Shown here in pieces: positions 17,251 through 26,819 of a stretch of 64,000 nt of DNA. The stretch comes from Fischerella sp. CENA71 (GTDB taxonomy: Bacteria > Cyanobacteriota > Cyanobacteriia > Cyanobacteriales > Nostocaceae): contig JANBVI010000053.1 in the NCBI GenBank assembly GCA_024239075.1, forward strand, positions 1 to 64,000, read 5' to 3'. Numbering within the stretch: position 1 is the stretch's first letter; every line of letters begins with the position of its first letter. The notes under the pieces were generated by a model. That model was not told where the DNA came from. It made no database searches and worked only from the letters and a program-made list of their open reading frames with translations. The translations under genes were made by a program, and so were the position numbers.

Positions 17251-19170
17251 CTACTTTTTAGGACGAGGGAACTTAGAAGGTGGCTTAAAGTACTCTACAG
17301 GTGTATCTTTAAGTGCCTTGAGCATAAAATCACGCCAGACGGGAGCTACCATAGTACCTCCTGTAGCACCAGTAGCCAATTGTCTATTGTCATCTCTACC
17401 CACCCAAACAGCAGTTGTCAGCTGGGGTACAGTTCCAACAAACCAAATATCTTTTTCTGAAGAAGTGGTTCCGGTTTTACCAGCCGCAGGACGGTCAATA
17501 GCTGCATTCTTACCAGTACCATCAGTAATTACTGATTGCATCACATTGATTACTGCTGCTGCGGCCCAGGGTTCTAGAACTAGCTGAGGCTTCGGAGTGT
17601 TATCTAACAAGACGTTACCGCTACTATCGGTAACGCGGACAATGACTGTTGTTGGTGACTGCCAGCCATAATTGGCAAAAGTAGCATAAGCACCAGCCAT
17701 CTCGACAGGTGTCACCCCAATTGCACCAAGTGGTAAAGAAGTCACTGGTTCCATAGGACTCATAATTCCTAAGGTACGGCATGTCTCAACAACTTTGTTC
17801 ATGCCTATAGCTTTACCAACCTTGATGACTGGGACGTTACGGGACAACTTCAAAGCAGTACGAATAGACATTGCCCCACTATAACCACCATCGTAGTTGC
17901 GTGGACTATACCAACCACTACCATCCCGATAACTCACAGGAGTATCATAAACAACCGTATCAGGCGTAAATTTCCCAGTTGCAAAGGCAGTGTAGTAAAC
18001 AAATGGTTTAAATGCAGATCCTGGTTGCCTGTAAGCTTGGGTTGCACGGTTAAATTCACTAGTTTTGGAGTCTACACCACCCACCAATGCTTTCACGTAA
18101 TGAGTGCGGGGGTCGATCGCCACCAAAGCAATTTGATTTTTAGATAACCCTTGACTGCTTAGTCTTCTATGCCATTTACTGACAGTTTCTTCTGCCATTT
18201 CTTGGAATTTGGCATCTACTGTGGTTTGTACACGCATTCCACCTTTTAACAAGGCTTCACGACCAAACTTCCTTGCTAGTTCTTGAGATACAGCGTTAGT
18301 AACATAAGGTAAGGCGCTACCTTGAAATGATCTAATTTTACCTAGTTTAATTTTTTCTTTTAAAGCGTTGTCATATTCTTTTTGGGTGATCCAGCCCAAA
18401 GTCAGCATTCGCCCTAAAACTTCCTTCTGCTGATATTTGGCTTTTTCCATGCTGACAAACGGGCTATATTCCTCTGGTGCTTGGATCAAACCCGCCATCA
18501 TTGCCGACTCACCTAGAGTTAAATACTCTGCTGATTTATTGAAATAGCTACGTGCTGCCGTTTGTACGCCGTAGTTATTATGACCCCAATATACTTGATT
18601 GAGGTACATTTCCAAAACTTGGTCTTTTGTAAGTATTTGTTCGAGACGAATTGCTAATACTGCCTCAGCTATTTTACGGGTAAATTGACGTCTCTGGGAC
18701 AAAAACAGGTTTTTCACCAGCTGCATGGTAATGGTAGAACCACCCTCACGCACTCCACCAGCTACCCAGTTTGTGACTACAGCACGCCCCACACCTTTAG
18801 GATTAATGCCGTGGTGATAGTAAAAATCAGCGTCTTCACTTGCTAGTACTGCACGTTTTAGTTGTGGTGAAATTTTATCTAGCGGTACAACTTCTCGGTT
18901 GGCTTCACCGTGGATACTCGTTAATAATTTACCCTTGATGTCATAAATATAGGTAGTTTCTGAAGGGAAAAAATTACGTAGCTGTCTTACATCAGGCAAG
19001 TTGCGGAAACTAATGGCTAAACCAACTAATCCTCCCGCGACAATGGAACTCGCTAGCATGGTAATTGATAGCAGAGTACCGCCAGCTACCTGACCGACTC
19101 CTTTCAAAAACTCAACGCCAGATGAAGGGCTACCTTGGGATTGCTTATCTTCAAAAGTCCTAGATGACAC
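17251..19170 (-). CDS. Class A penicillin-binding protein (PBP1-type)
   Basis: 639 residues. Membrane anchor about 27-55. The transglycosylase domain has its catalytic Glu in VLASEDADFYYHHGINPKGV (Glu112) and GGSTITMQLVKNLFLSQRR. The transpeptidase domain has RQPGSAFKPFVYYTAF (SxxK), LSRNVP (SxN) and AAGKTGTTSSEKDIWFVG (KTG). It polymerises and cross-links peptidoglycan on the outer face of the cytoplasmic membrane. Length and motifs are complete. Cyanobacteria have several class A PBPs; this one has a short C-terminus without extra domains. It is divergent from tyrS. Confidence 0.93.
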   Translation of the reverse strand: MSSRTFEDKQSQGSPSSGVEFLKGVGQVAGGTLLSITMLASSIVAGGLVGLAISFRNLPDVRQLRNFFPSETTYIYDIKGKLLTSIHGEANREVVPLDKISPQLKRAVLASEDADFYYHHGINPKGVGRAVVTNWVAGGVREGGSTITMQLVKNLFLSQRRQFTRKIAEAVLAIRLEQILTKDQVLEMYLNQVYWGHNNYGVQTAARSYFNKSAEYLTLGESAMMAGLIQAPEEYSPFVSMEKAKYQQKEVLGRMLTLGWITQKEYDNALKEKIKLGKIRSFQGSALPYVTNAVSQELARKFGREALLKGGMRVQTTVDAKFQEMAEETVSKWHRRLSSQGLSKNQIALVAIDPRTHYVKALVGGVDSKTSEFNRATQAYRQPGSAFKPFVYYTAFATGKFTPDTVVYDTPVSYRDGSGWYSPRNYDGGYSGAMSIRTALKLSRNVPVIKVGKAIGMNKVVETCRTLGIMSPMEPVTSLPLGAIGVTPVEMAGAYATFANYGWQSPTTVIVRVTDSSGNVLLDNTPKPQLVLEPWAAAAVINVMQSVITDGTGKNAAIDRPAAGKTGTTSSEKDIWFVGTVPQLTTAVWVGRDDNRQLATGATGGTMVAPVWRDFMLKALKDTPVEYFKPPSKFPRPKK

Positions 19171-19347
19171 GGCGTTCTCACTTCCTCACTTGTAAATATA
19201 ACTATAATTTCTTTGGCGCAGCAAGACCGTTAAATTTTTGCAATTATATTAATTTGGCAGATATAAACAACGGAAGCATTGCTAGTGACTATAACCTACC
19301 CAACTTCCATATTGCAAAGTATAGATAACAGTCAAGATCCTAATAGT

Positions 19348-20517
19348 ATGGTGCAGAACTTTTCTTGGTTACGTCGTGGCATTGTCGAAATTTTTCCCCA
19401 ACCAGCTGATTCGGATACTGAATCTGAAAGTTTAGAAAAGCGCTTGACCACAACCGACCGACCCTTACGGATCAAGTTGGGCATTGACCCGACAGGGGCG
19501 GATATTCATCTCGGTCATAGCATACCAGTAAGGAAACTGCGAGCTTTTCAAGATGCTGGTCATACAGCAGTTTTGATCATTGGTGATTTCACGGCACGGA
19601 TTGGCGATCCTACAGGTAAGTCAGATGTGCGCCGTCAACTTACACAACAAGAGGTCGAGGCAAACGCTCAGACCTATCTTGATCAAGTACGACCCATACT
19701 AGATTTTGACACACCTGGAAGGTTAGAGGTGCGATATAACTCGCAATGGCTCTCCAAGTTAGACTTAGGGAAAATTTTAGAGTTACTCTCAACCATGACT
19801 GTGGGACAAATGCTAGCAAAAGAAGGATTTGCTGAACGTTATAAAAAAGAGAATCCGATTTTTCTACATGAGTTCCTCTATCCGTTGATGCAGGGTTTTG
19901 ATTCTGTGGCTGTCGAAGCTGATGTGGAATTGGGTGGTACTGACCAGAAATTTAACATAGCAGTTGGGAGAGATTTACAACGCCATTTTGGACAAAAACC
20001 TCAATTTGGTTTGCTACTCCCGCTTTTAATTGGCACAGATGGCGAGCAAAAAATGTCTAAATCTGTAGGTAATTACGTAGGTTTACGAGAACATCCAAGC
20101 CAAAAGTATCAAAAATTGCAAGGTATTCCAGACCACCTGCTAAAAGATTATTTTGAATTGTTGACGGATTTACCTCTAGAAACACTACCAGAAAACCCAC
20201 GCGATCGCCAAAAACTCCTCGCGCAAGAAATAGTCCGGCAGTATCACGGACAAGACGCCGTCAACAACATTGAAGCAGGAGACCTACCCGAATTTTCTCT
20301 ATCCAAGGTAGAATTTCCGGCAAAATTATCCTATATTCTCAATGTTACTGGCTTATGCAAAAGCGGTGGAGAAGGAAAGCGAAAAATTCTAGAAGGTGGT
20401 GTGCGACTAGACGGCGATCGCATTACCGATGTGGATACTTCTTTTGAAACCGCTAGTCAATTGTACGGTCAAGTTTTACAACTGGGAAAAAATAAGTTTG
20501 TCCGACTTGTAGAGTGA
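19348..20517 (+). CDS. tyrS: Tyrosyl-tRNA synthetase
   Basis: 389 residues from ATG 19348 ([11 protein letters not shown]). An in-frame GTG at 19279 would add 23 residues that look unconserved, and neither start has a good ribosome site. Class I motifs are present: HIGH-like HLGHS in [14 protein letters not shown], and KMSKS in [12 protein letters not shown]. The C-terminal S4-like domain includes [19 protein letters not shown]. The protein charges tRNA-Tyr. It belongs to the TyrZ-like bacterial branch, judged from the ADIHLGH context. Confidence 0.95.
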   Translation: MVQNFSWLRRGIVEIFPQPADSDTESESLEKRLTTTDRPLRIKLGIDPTGADIHLGHSIPVRKLRAFQDAGHTAVLIIGDFTARIGDPTGKSDVRRQLTQQEVEANAQTYLDQVRPILDFDTPGRLEVRYNSQWLSKLDLGKILELLSTMTVGQMLAKEGFAERYKKENPIFLHEFLYPLMQGFDSVAVEADVELGGTDQKFNIAVGRDLQRHFGQKPQFGLLLPLLIGTDGEQKMSKSVGNYVGLREHPSQKYQKLQGIPDHLLKDYFELLTDLPLETLPENPRDRQKLLAQEIVRQYHGQDAVNNIEAGDLPEFSLSKVEFPAKLSYILNVTGLCKSGGEGKRKILEGGVRLDGDRITDVDTSFETASQLYGQVLQLGKNKFVRLVE

Positions 20518-20518
20518 T

Positions 20519-20745
20519 AGGGATCGGGGATCAGGGATCGGGGATCGGGAAGAGACTTATTAAATAATTCTCCCTTGTCCCCATTACCCCTTCGCCCCTA
20601 ATCCCCACTCCCTTGGGGAGTGGGGGCCCCGAGTTCCCCAGAGGGGGCCCCACCTGCCCCTTATCCCCAAAGGGGACCCCTACCTTCCCCAATCCCCAAT
20701 CTCCAATTCCCAATCCCCAATCCCCAATCCCCAATCCCTACAGCA
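20519..20745. repeat. GATCGGGGATC / CCCCAATC repeat block
   Basis: The block starts with GGATCGGGGATCAGGGATCGGG and ends with at least six CCCCAATC-type octamers directly before the pyrF start codon. In the middle a strong hairpin, CCCCACTCCC (20603-20612) with GGGAGTGGGG (20616-20625), is followed by GGGGCCCC-rich DNA. The pyrF ribosome site must be repeat-derived; no Shine-Dalgarno is visible. Confidence 0.7.
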
Positions 20746-20748
20746 GTA

Positions 20749-21468
20749 ATGAACACAGACAAGCGAATTATTGTGCCTTTAGATGTGGCAAATATTGCAG
20801 ATGCGATCGCCTTGATTGAACGATTACCACAAGTCAGCTTTTGGAAAGTTGGTTTGGAATTGTTTACCAGCACAGGGCCGCAAATTCTGCAAGAATTAAA
20901 ATCTCGGCAAAAACGGATTTTCCTAGATTTGAAGTTTCATGATATTCCGAACACCGTTGCTGGCGCTTGTCGGGCTGCGGCACGTTACGGTGTTGATTTG
21001 TTGACAATTCACGCTACAGCTGGTAGAGATGCTCTCAAGGCAGCAACTGAGGCAGTACAAACAGGTGCAGCACAAGCAGGGGTAGAACCGCCAAAACTGA
21101 TTGCCATTACACTGTTAACTAGTATTTCTTCGCGACAGTTGGCATTTGATTTAAAAATTCCCTTAGAATTGCCAGAGTATGCACTAGAAATGGCATTGAT
21201 GGCGCAAGAAGTTGGCTTGGATGGGGCGGTTTGTTCGCCTCAAGAGGTGGCACAACTGCGAAATAGTTGTGGAAATGATTTTTTGTTAGTTTGTCCAGGA
21301 GTGCGTCCAACTTGGGCAGAAAAAGGAGATCAAAAGCGATCGCTTACCCCAAGCCAAGCACTACAAGCAGGGGCAAATTATCTTGTGATTGGGCGTCCCG
21401 TTACTGCTGCTGTTGAACCTGAGTTAGCCTGGAAAAAAATTTGCGAAGAGTTAGCAACTGTAGCATGA
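20749..21468 (+). CDS. pyrF: Orotidine 5'-phosphate decarboxylase
   Basis: 239 residues from ATG 20749 ([20 protein letters not shown]). Upstream in-frame starts fall in the CCCCAATC repeat and would give a Pro-rich leader, so they were rejected. The catalytic motif is [13 protein letters not shown] (Asp-x-Lys-x-x-Asp, about residues 61-73); [12 protein letters not shown] and [10 protein letters not shown] form the phosphate site. It makes UMP from OMP in pyrimidine synthesis. The stop overlaps the next ATG by ATGA, implying translational coupling to an exported protein. Confidence 0.95.
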   Translation: MNTDKRIIVPLDVANIADAIALIERLPQVSFWKVGLELFTSTGPQILQELKSRQKRIFLDLKFHDIPNTVAGACRAAARYGVDLLTIHATAGRDALKAATEAVQTGAAQAGVEPPKLIAITLLTSISSRQLAFDLKIPLELPEYALEMALMAQEVGLDGAVCSPQEVAQLRNSCGNDFLLVCPGVRPTWAEKGDQKRSLTPSQALQAGANYLVIGRPVTAAVEPELAWKKICEELATVA

Positions 21469-22217
21469 ATTCCAAAGCTCAAAAAAGTAGATTTCAAAGA
21501 GTTGGAGAAGGGTTGAAGGGTAAGGAAAAAGGAAAAAATGCCAACCCTTCATACTTTCTTTTTGACTGTTTACCCAAATTTTGCCAAAAGTCTAGTCATA
21601 GTTTGTGGATCGTAGCTTTTGGCTTTTGGTTAGCCATTTCAAATTGCCTTACCTACCAAGCATTTGCCCAAAATCCGAATTCCTTGCCAACAAGCAGAGA
21701 AAAATCTTTTTGTTCACAGCAAAGTATTGAATTATTAACTACAAAGCTCCTGCTGGATTTACCTAGCTATGCCAATCGTGTGATTCAACGCGCCCGTCGC
21801 ACTAGCAGAAAAACCGATCTTTTTAGTTACGTATTAATGGCAGGAAGACCGGAATTTACACCACTACCCCTAAACTCAAGCGGAGATATCCCCAAAGAAT
21901 TAAAATATACTGCGAAAGATGTTGATCAGGTGTTCTTTACTACTTTAGAACGTCGGTATGTTGGCAAAAAAGTTGTGGAATTACAACAATTTCACTGGTT
22001 ATTTTTAACAAAAGCTGATGATGGTTGGTGGATGGTAATGATGTTTTCTAGGACTGGTTCTGATCCTAAACAAGAAATTCCTACACCGCCACAGGATAGT
22101 AGTAACGGTGTTGTTGCTCAAGGAATTAAAACGTGGTTAAGAGATTGTCGTGCAGGAAGTGGAAGATTTTCAACTCCTCCGACAAGTCAACAAAAGCAAA
22201 TTTTTTCCGATCAGTAG
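21465..22217 (+). CDS. Exported protein of unknown function coupled to pyrF
   Basis: 250 residues from ATG 21465, which overlaps the pyrF stop as ATGA. A basic, 30-residue N-terminus precedes a hydrophobic segment ([19 protein letters not shown], about 47-65) and AFAQNP, a likely signal peptidase site. The mature part has [24 protein letters not shown] and a Trp-rich [15 protein letters not shown] block, with a few Cys. I recognise it only as a conserved cyanobacterial hypothetical. Location is probably periplasmic or lumenal. Coupling with a pyrimidine enzyme gives no obvious functional link. Confidence 0.75.
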   Translation: MNSKAQKSRFQRVGEGLKGKEKGKNANPSYFLFDCLPKFCQKSSHSLWIVAFGFWLAISNCLTYQAFAQNPNSLPTSREKSFCSQQSIELLTTKLLLDLPSYANRVIQRARRTSRKTDLFSYVLMAGRPEFTPLPLNSSGDIPKELKYTAKDVDQVFFTTLERRYVGKKVVELQQFHWLFLTKADDGWWMVMMFSRTGSDPKQEIPTPPQDSSNGVVAQGIKTWLRDCRAGSGRFSTPPTSQQKQIFSDQ

Positions 22218-22426
22218 TAGCTGATTTTCAAAAAATATAAAGTCGAAAATCCACTGATAGCATGTTGTTTAAATTTTATAAAAAAATTAATTTATATTTA
22301 ATTTTTACATCCAAGTTTATACGCCCATTCCTAAATTATTCGTAAACAATAAAAACCCAGAATTCTTGTATAATAATCAACTTGAACTAAATAAAATTCG
22401 ATTAATTTAAGAAGGAGCAGAGACTT

Positions 22427-22855
22427 ATGGCGCGTAGTAATGGCTTTTGGGCTGATTTTCGTAAGTTTCTAATGCAAGGTAACGTCATTGATTTAGCTGT
22501 GGCAGTCATTATCGGAGCTGCATTCGGCAAAATCATCAATTCCCTTGTCGAAGACATCATTACACCTGTAATTTTAAATCCTGTACTCAAGTCAGCAAGA
22601 GTAGATGACTTACAAAATTTATCAGTCAATGGCATAAAATACGGTGTATTTTTGTCTGCAATCATCAATTTTTTAGTGATTGCTTTTTGTATTTTTCTGA
22701 TTATTCGTGCTTTTGAAAAAGCGAAGAAAAGATTCGTTCGTAGTGGTGAGGCTGCTGAAGCAAGTGCAGTTGATCCAGCAATTTTAACCCAAGAAAGATT
22801 GACTGAGGCAATAGAACGTTTAACAACTACGATTGAATCTCAAACAAACAGATAG
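22427..22855 (+). CDS. mscL: Large-conductance mechanosensitive channel
   Basis: 142 residues, typical MscL length. It has the N-terminal amphipathic helix and TM1 with FLMQGNVIDLAVAVIIGAAF, an external loop, TM2 (about 72-95) and a charged C-terminal helix. It opens under membrane tension to release solutes after osmotic downshock. A good ribosome site (GAAGGAG) precedes ATG 22427, and a TATAAT hexamer at 22369-22374 may be the -10 box. It is a monocistronic gene in an AT-rich setting. Confidence 0.95.
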   Translation: MARSNGFWADFRKFLMQGNVIDLAVAVIIGAAFGKIINSLVEDIITPVILNPVLKSARVDDLQNLSVNGIKYGVFLSAIINFLVIAFCIFLIIRAFEKAKKRFVRSGEAAEASAVDPAILTQERLTEAIERLTTTIESQTNR

Positions 22856-22984
22856 TTAATAATCAAAATATGTGGATGCGATCGAGCCTTTGAACTAGAA
22901 AATTGGTACTGGATTATCAAAAATCAAAAATAACTGGACTTGGTAAGTGATTGACATTTTATACAGTACCAATTTCCTCATTTT

Positions 22985-23683
22985 CTAGCCTTGAACACCC
23001 ATCATTTCATCGTATTTAGCACGCACTGCTTGAATATCTTGCCACATCAACCATTTTGGACTACCAACCTCACGGGATTGATTACGCAGCAAGTAAGAGG
23101 GATGAAAAATCGGCATACATAAACGTCCTTCCCATTCCATCCAAGTTCCGCGAATTTTAGTAATCCCTCGTTTATCGCCAATTATACCTTTGACAGCAGT
23201 TGCACCTGTCAAAAGAATAATTTTCGGGTCTACCAAGCGAATTTGTTCCAGTAAGTAAGGTTTACAAGCCTCGATCTCTTCATTAGTAGGAACACGGTTG
23301 TTGGGCGGGCGACATTTATTGATATTGGCTATGTATACATCTTTTTCTGTATCTAGTTTGACAGATTCGAGAATTTTTTCTAAAAGCTGCCCAGCTCGGC
23401 CAACAAATGGTAGCCCTGTTTCGTCTTCGTTTTGTCCAGGTGCTTCACCTATAACCATAATTGGCGCTTTGAGATTACCGCGTCCGACAACAGCATGAAT
23501 CCGAGTGTTTCCTAATTCACAGCGATGACATTGGTTGCAATGCTGTGCTATTTCGATCATATCGGCATAAATTCCCCTTGGAATGGGAATTTTAGCATCT
23601 GTGGGAATCAATTCTTTTTTGTCAAAACTAGATTCCTGTAAATTCGATTCCCCAAAAAGATTGAGTTGATGTTCGCTGCTCAT
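22985..23683 (-). CDS. Family 4 uracil-DNA glycosylase (Fe-S)
   Basis: 232 residues. A 4Fe-4S cluster is expected from the CHRC pair (Cys52, Cys55) plus the later Cys in [11 protein letters not shown] and EACKPYLL, the spacing of UdgA-type enzymes. Catalytic motif A is [20 protein letters not shown], and the late motif is HPSYLLR. It removes uracil (from cytosine deamination) from DNA. About 35 N-terminal residues are not conserved in the core. It is an isolated gene. Confidence 0.93.
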   Translation of the reverse strand: MSSEHQLNLFGESNLQESSFDKKELIPTDAKIPIPRGIYADMIEIAQHCNQCHRCELGNTRIHAVVGRGNLKAPIMVIGEAPGQNEDETGLPFVGRAGQLLEKILESVKLDTEKDVYIANINKCRPPNNRVPTNEEIEACKPYLLEQIRLVDPKIILLTGATAVKGIIGDKRGITKIRGTWMEWEGRLCMPIFHPSYLLRNQSREVGSPKWLMWQDIQAVRAKYDEMMGVQG

Positions 23684-23943
23684 GAAATTTTCAATATTAA
23701 TCTAAGCACAAGGTGTTTAAGCTGAGTTAAATCTTTACACAAAAAATTGTAGGTTCAGCTCAGCAGCGCCGCATCTTATGACTGCTGATACTAGTACTAC
23801 GAAATTATACTTTCATTGTGCTATTTCTGAACTTTTGTAGCACTCAAACTGTTCTAAGTTTAACAAAATGGGAAATTTGTTTAATTTCACAGAAATTCAG
23901 TCATGATCAAAGCAATGGTAGCTTCATGTACTGGGGGAAAACA

Positions 23944-24612
23944 ATGTCAGATACCCCGCTTTTTACTGATCGTACTCAAGCTGGAGAGAGGCTAGCGGAA
24001 GTTGTTCAGGCAACTTTAAATAAACAAGCGTCTGAATCTGAAATCAAGCCTGTACCTATTGTCTATGCTTTACCACGAGGAGGACTAGAGGTAGCTGCAC
24101 CAGTTGCGCGTGTTTTGGGTTGTCCATTAACGATATTAGTAGCGAAAAAGATTAGTCATCCAGAAAACCCAGAATTGGCAATTGGTGCAGTCACTACCTG
24201 TGGTAGTGTAATTTGGTCGCAGCCAAGAAGATCCTACCAGAGACAAAATTTGCGATCGCATCAAACATCATTGGATGCAGCGATTTATCAAGCTAAATCT
24301 TTGGAAGTCCAATTAAGTGTTGCTTGTCCGCAGGTGAATCCAGAAGGCGCCACAGCAATCATCATTGATGATGGGATTGCGACAGGAATGACAATAGCAG
24401 CAGCAGCTGTGGCGATCAGAAAACTTTCTCTTGCTGAAATTTGGTTATGTGCGCCTGTTGCACCTCTGAGATTATTACCCTGGTTACATCAATGGGGCGA
24501 TCGCGTGATTGTTTTAGCCACACCAGAACCATTTGCCAGTGTTAGCAATTTTTATCAACACTTTCCCCAACTAGAAACCACACAAGCTCTAACATATCTT
24601 CAAAATCAGTAG
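23944..24612 (+). CDS. Phosphoribosyltransferase-domain protein
   Basis: 222 residues from ATG 23944 (MSDTPLFTDRTQAGERLAEV), which follows GGGGG. An upstream in-frame start at 23818 would add 42 residues and was not used. The PRPP-binding motif IIIDDGIATGMT (about 138-149) and VYALPRGGLEVAAPVA are typical of the type I phosphoribosyltransferase group often annotated as predicted phosphoribosyltransferases, found singly or fused to dienelactone hydrolase domains. Substrate unknown. Confidence 0.85.
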   Translation: MSDTPLFTDRTQAGERLAEVVQATLNKQASESEIKPVPIVYALPRGGLEVAAPVARVLGCPLTILVAKKISHPENPELAIGAVTTCGSVIWSQPRRSYQRQNLRSHQTSLDAAIYQAKSLEVQLSVACPQVNPEGATAIIIDDGIATGMTIAAAAVAIRKLSLAEIWLCAPVAPLRLLPWLHQWGDRVIVLATPEPFASVSNFYQHFPQLETTQALTYLQNQ

Positions 24613-24614
24613 TA

Positions 24615-24760
24615 GGGGTCGTCATTGGTCATTTGTCATTGGTCATTTGTCGATGGTTGGTTGTTTTTCTATTTTCTTCCTTGTCCCCTCTGTCTCCCAT
24701 CTCCTTGTTACCAATTTTTAATTTTTAATTGATAAGTCCTCCTTGTCTCTCTTGTCTTTC
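24615..24760. repeat. TCATTGGTCATTTG heptamer array and CCCTTGTC repeat
   Basis: Tandem TCATTGG/TCATTTG heptamers (about 24625-24655) are followed by a CTTGTCCCCTCTGTCTCCC stretch and AATTTTTAATTTTTAATT. Similar heptamers occur at 39628-39668, 45145-45175 and 58905-58930. These are short tandem repeats of the cyanobacterial STRR type, not a CRISPR. The segment sits between convergent genes. Confidence 0.7.
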
Positions 24761-24761
24761 C

Positions 24762-25550
24762 TCACACTCCCTCCACACCCAATCGCACAGCTTGTACTAA
24801 ATCATTGGGTGTACCAATATCTAGATAGGTTCCATCAACAAACGTTTCAGCTTGTACCTGAAAACCCTCTGTAATTGCAGCTTGAATGATATTTCCTATC
24901 GGTATTTCTGGTAACTGTGACAAATTAGGATTTGCCTTGAGAGGAATAAGATACTCATGTAAAAACTGAGTGAAAGTGGGTGTCCAAACAGCAATACCCC
25001 ACATGTAACGCAAATTTGACTGAGGAGGTTTTTCGATAATTAGCTGTACTCTACCTGTATCATCGAACTCAACCATACCAGCTTTCTCTGGTTGGTTGGT
25101 GGGGAACAATCCTAATACCACATCTGCTTTAGTTGCTTGTTGACGTGCCAATACCTTGACGAATGCATTTTGGGGTTGAAACAAAATATCAGCAAAACCC
25201 AACGCTACCACTGCATCCCGAACAAAAGGATAAGCTTGATCCAAGGTAAACGGGACGCCATAAGGCAAATCCATAATTAGATAGCCCAAGCTCATAGAAA
25301 GCATCCTACCGTCCCTGAAATATTCCGGAATATCCCACTTTCCTGGACGCAGAATAAAATATGCCTGATTAATACCTGCTAGTTGCATTTTTTCTAGCAG
25401 ATAGTGAGAAACTACCTTTGGCCGCCAATTATGTTGATCACCAAAATCTTGAAACCCAACAGGATATAATTCTTTGCTCAGTGGTAAAGGAGAAATCCGT
25501 TTTGCCAGTCCACCTGCTGGTAGTAATCCTATAATTTGGCGATCGCTCAT
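24762..25550 (-). CDS. Nucleotidyltransferase (sugar-phosphate type)
   Basis: 262 residues with the sugar-1-phosphate nucleotidyltransferase fold. The N-terminal IIGLLPAGGLAKRISPLPLSKELYPVGF corresponds to the LPAGGxGxRLxPLT...KPLxPV signature but with A-K-R-I in place of G-x-R-L. VVALGFADILF is the second motif and VDGTYLDIGTPNDLVQAV the C-terminal one. Related enzymes make NDP-sugars. The substrate cannot be read from sequence. It shares orientation with the YkvA-type gene upstream but is separated from it by a terminator. Confidence 0.8.
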   Translation of the reverse strand: MSDRQIIGLLPAGGLAKRISPLPLSKELYPVGFQDFGDQHNWRPKVVSHYLLEKMQLAGINQAYFILRPGKWDIPEYFRDGRMLSMSLGYLIMDLPYGVPFTLDQAYPFVRDAVVALGFADILFQPQNAFVKVLARQQATKADVVLGLFPTNQPEKAGMVEFDDTGRVQLIIEKPPQSNLRYMWGIAVWTPTFTQFLHEYLIPLKANPNLSQLPEIPIGNIIQAAITEGFQVQAETFVDGTYLDIGTPNDLVQAVRLGVEGV

Positions 25551-25602
25551 AAATGATTTGTAGGTTGTTGATGACTAGCTTAATCCAAAATCCAAAGTTG
25601 TA

Positions 25603-25647
25603 TAAAAAATACCCCCTTCCCAAGCCATTCTGGCAACAGAAGAGGGT
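25603..25647 (-). terminator. Rho-independent terminator after the YkvA-type gene
   Basis: On the minus strand, ACCCTCTTC pairs with GAAGGGGGT (9 bp with one G-T pair; plus-strand arms 25611-25619 and 25639-25647) and is followed by ATTTTTTA. It lies just after the gene at 25675-26007 and before the nucleotidyltransferase start at 25550, so the two are separate transcription units. Confidence 0.75.
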
Positions 25648-25674
25648 TAATTAATTTTAAGATCACAGTTGCAA

Positions 25675-26007
25675 CTACTTAACAGAAACTGCATCAACAT
25701 CGACAGTGGTACCGGAGGTTGAATCCTGAGTAGTATTAGCAGCTTGGGTATCTACATTGGTGTCTACAGTACCTCGACGCGCTTTGAAGCCTTCAATTAC
25801 CAGCCCGGAGACCTCAGTTACTAACAAAGTTAAAAGAAAAACATCATCAATTTCCCCCACAATCGGGAAAATATCTGGAATTATATCAAAGGGGCTGACA
25901 AAATATAGCAATGTTCCTAAAATCACCCACCAACGGTATTTAGGATTGCGAATTAAGCCGCGATACCAATTATAAAGAGATTGTATTGAAAATTTCATGA
26001 CCTTCAC
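25675..26007 (-). CDS. YkvA family (DUF1232) membrane protein
   Basis: 110 residues. The DUF1232 core is clear: VILGTLLYFVSPFDIIPDIFPIVGEIDD (about 28-55), with a membrane hairpin around it, followed by a low-complexity Thr/Asp/Val tail (about 78-110). An alternative Met at residue 4 is also possible. The family is widespread and of unknown function; the Asp/Pro-rich turn is invariant. It is a single gene ended by a good terminator. Confidence 0.85.
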   Translation of the reverse strand: MKVMKFSIQSLYNWYRGLIRNPKYRWWVILGTLLYFVSPFDIIPDIFPIVGEIDDVFLLTLLVTEVSGLVIEGFKARRGTVDTNVDTQAANTTQDSTSGTTVDVDAVSVK

Positions 26008-26111
26008 CTCTCGTTACTTTCAATTTTGGCAAATCATTTTCCCCACTTCTTGTGGGAATAACCGCCCTAAGATAGTTGGAAGATGCTACAAAACCTCTTA
26101 ATTAAACTTAT

Positions 26112-26714
26112 ATGCCACCTCAACTTTGGCCTTATATTAGTCCTGGTATTCCCGATGATTTATTTGAGCATTTACCGGGAATTCCCCTCAGTCAGAGAGA
26201 AATTCGACTGTTGTTGATTGCCCAATTACGTCTATTACCCAACACTGTTTTATGGGATATTGGTGCGGGTACTGGTACTATTCCTGTAGAAGTTGGGTTA
26301 CTATGTCCCCAAGGGCGAATCTTTGCCGTGGAACGAGATGAAGAAGTTGCTAACCTCATCCGTCGTAACTGCGATCGCTTTGAAGTCAAAAATGTTGAAG
26401 TCATTGAAGGTAGCGCCCCTGAGTGTTTGCATGATCTCAAAGAAACACCCCACCGTGTCTGTATAGAAGGTGGACGAGCCATCAAAGAAATTTTGCAAGC
26501 AGTTTGGCATTATTTGCCACCATCAGGCAGAGTAGTCGCCACAGCTGCTAATCTAGAAAGTCTGTATGCAATTTCTCTCAGCTTTGCTCAACTACAAGCG
26601 AGAAATATTGAAGTTGTGCAGTCTGCGATTAACCGCTTGGAAACACGCGGGTTTTCTCAAACTTTCAGTGCTGTCGATCCAATTTTTATCCTTAGTGGTG
26701 AAAAGCTCGATTAA
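26112..26714 (+). CDS. cbiT: Cobalt-precorrin C15-methyltransferase (decarboxylating), CbiT
   Basis: 200 residues with a Rossmann methyltransferase core. Motif I is LWDIGAGTGTIPVEVGLLCP (about 47-66), followed by FAVERDEEVANLIRRN and IEGGRAIKEIL. The N-terminal GIPDDLFEHLPGIPLSQREIRLL is diagnostic for CbiT/CobL-C: the conserved P-G-I-P and T/S-Q-R-E segments. It methylates C15 and decarboxylates the acetate side chain in cobalamin ring synthesis. cbiE is not adjacent. The next gene is cdsA, 105 bp on. Confidence 0.9.
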   Translation: MPPQLWPYISPGIPDDLFEHLPGIPLSQREIRLLLIAQLRLLPNTVLWDIGAGTGTIPVEVGLLCPQGRIFAVERDEEVANLIRRNCDRFEVKNVEVIEGSAPECLHDLKETPHRVCIEGGRAIKEILQAVWHYLPPSGRVVATAANLESLYAISLSFAQLQARNIEVVQSAINRLETRGFSQTFSAVDPIFILSGEKLD

Positions 26715-26819
26715 ACCCACATACAACAACTTAGGAGATTACTAAATTAAGAATTTTTAATTTTTAGTTTTTAATTTTTAATTGAGTAGTCTCTATTCTC
26801 TAGTCCTTAGTCCCCAGTT

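Noticed and set aside
20531-20748. Pro-rich frames on both strands upstream of pyrF
   Set aside because: They arise from CCCCAATC tandem repeats and not from a gene.
24615-24660. Possible CRISPR array from regular heptamers
   Set aside because: The units are 7 bp, contiguous and lack spacers; no cas genes are near.
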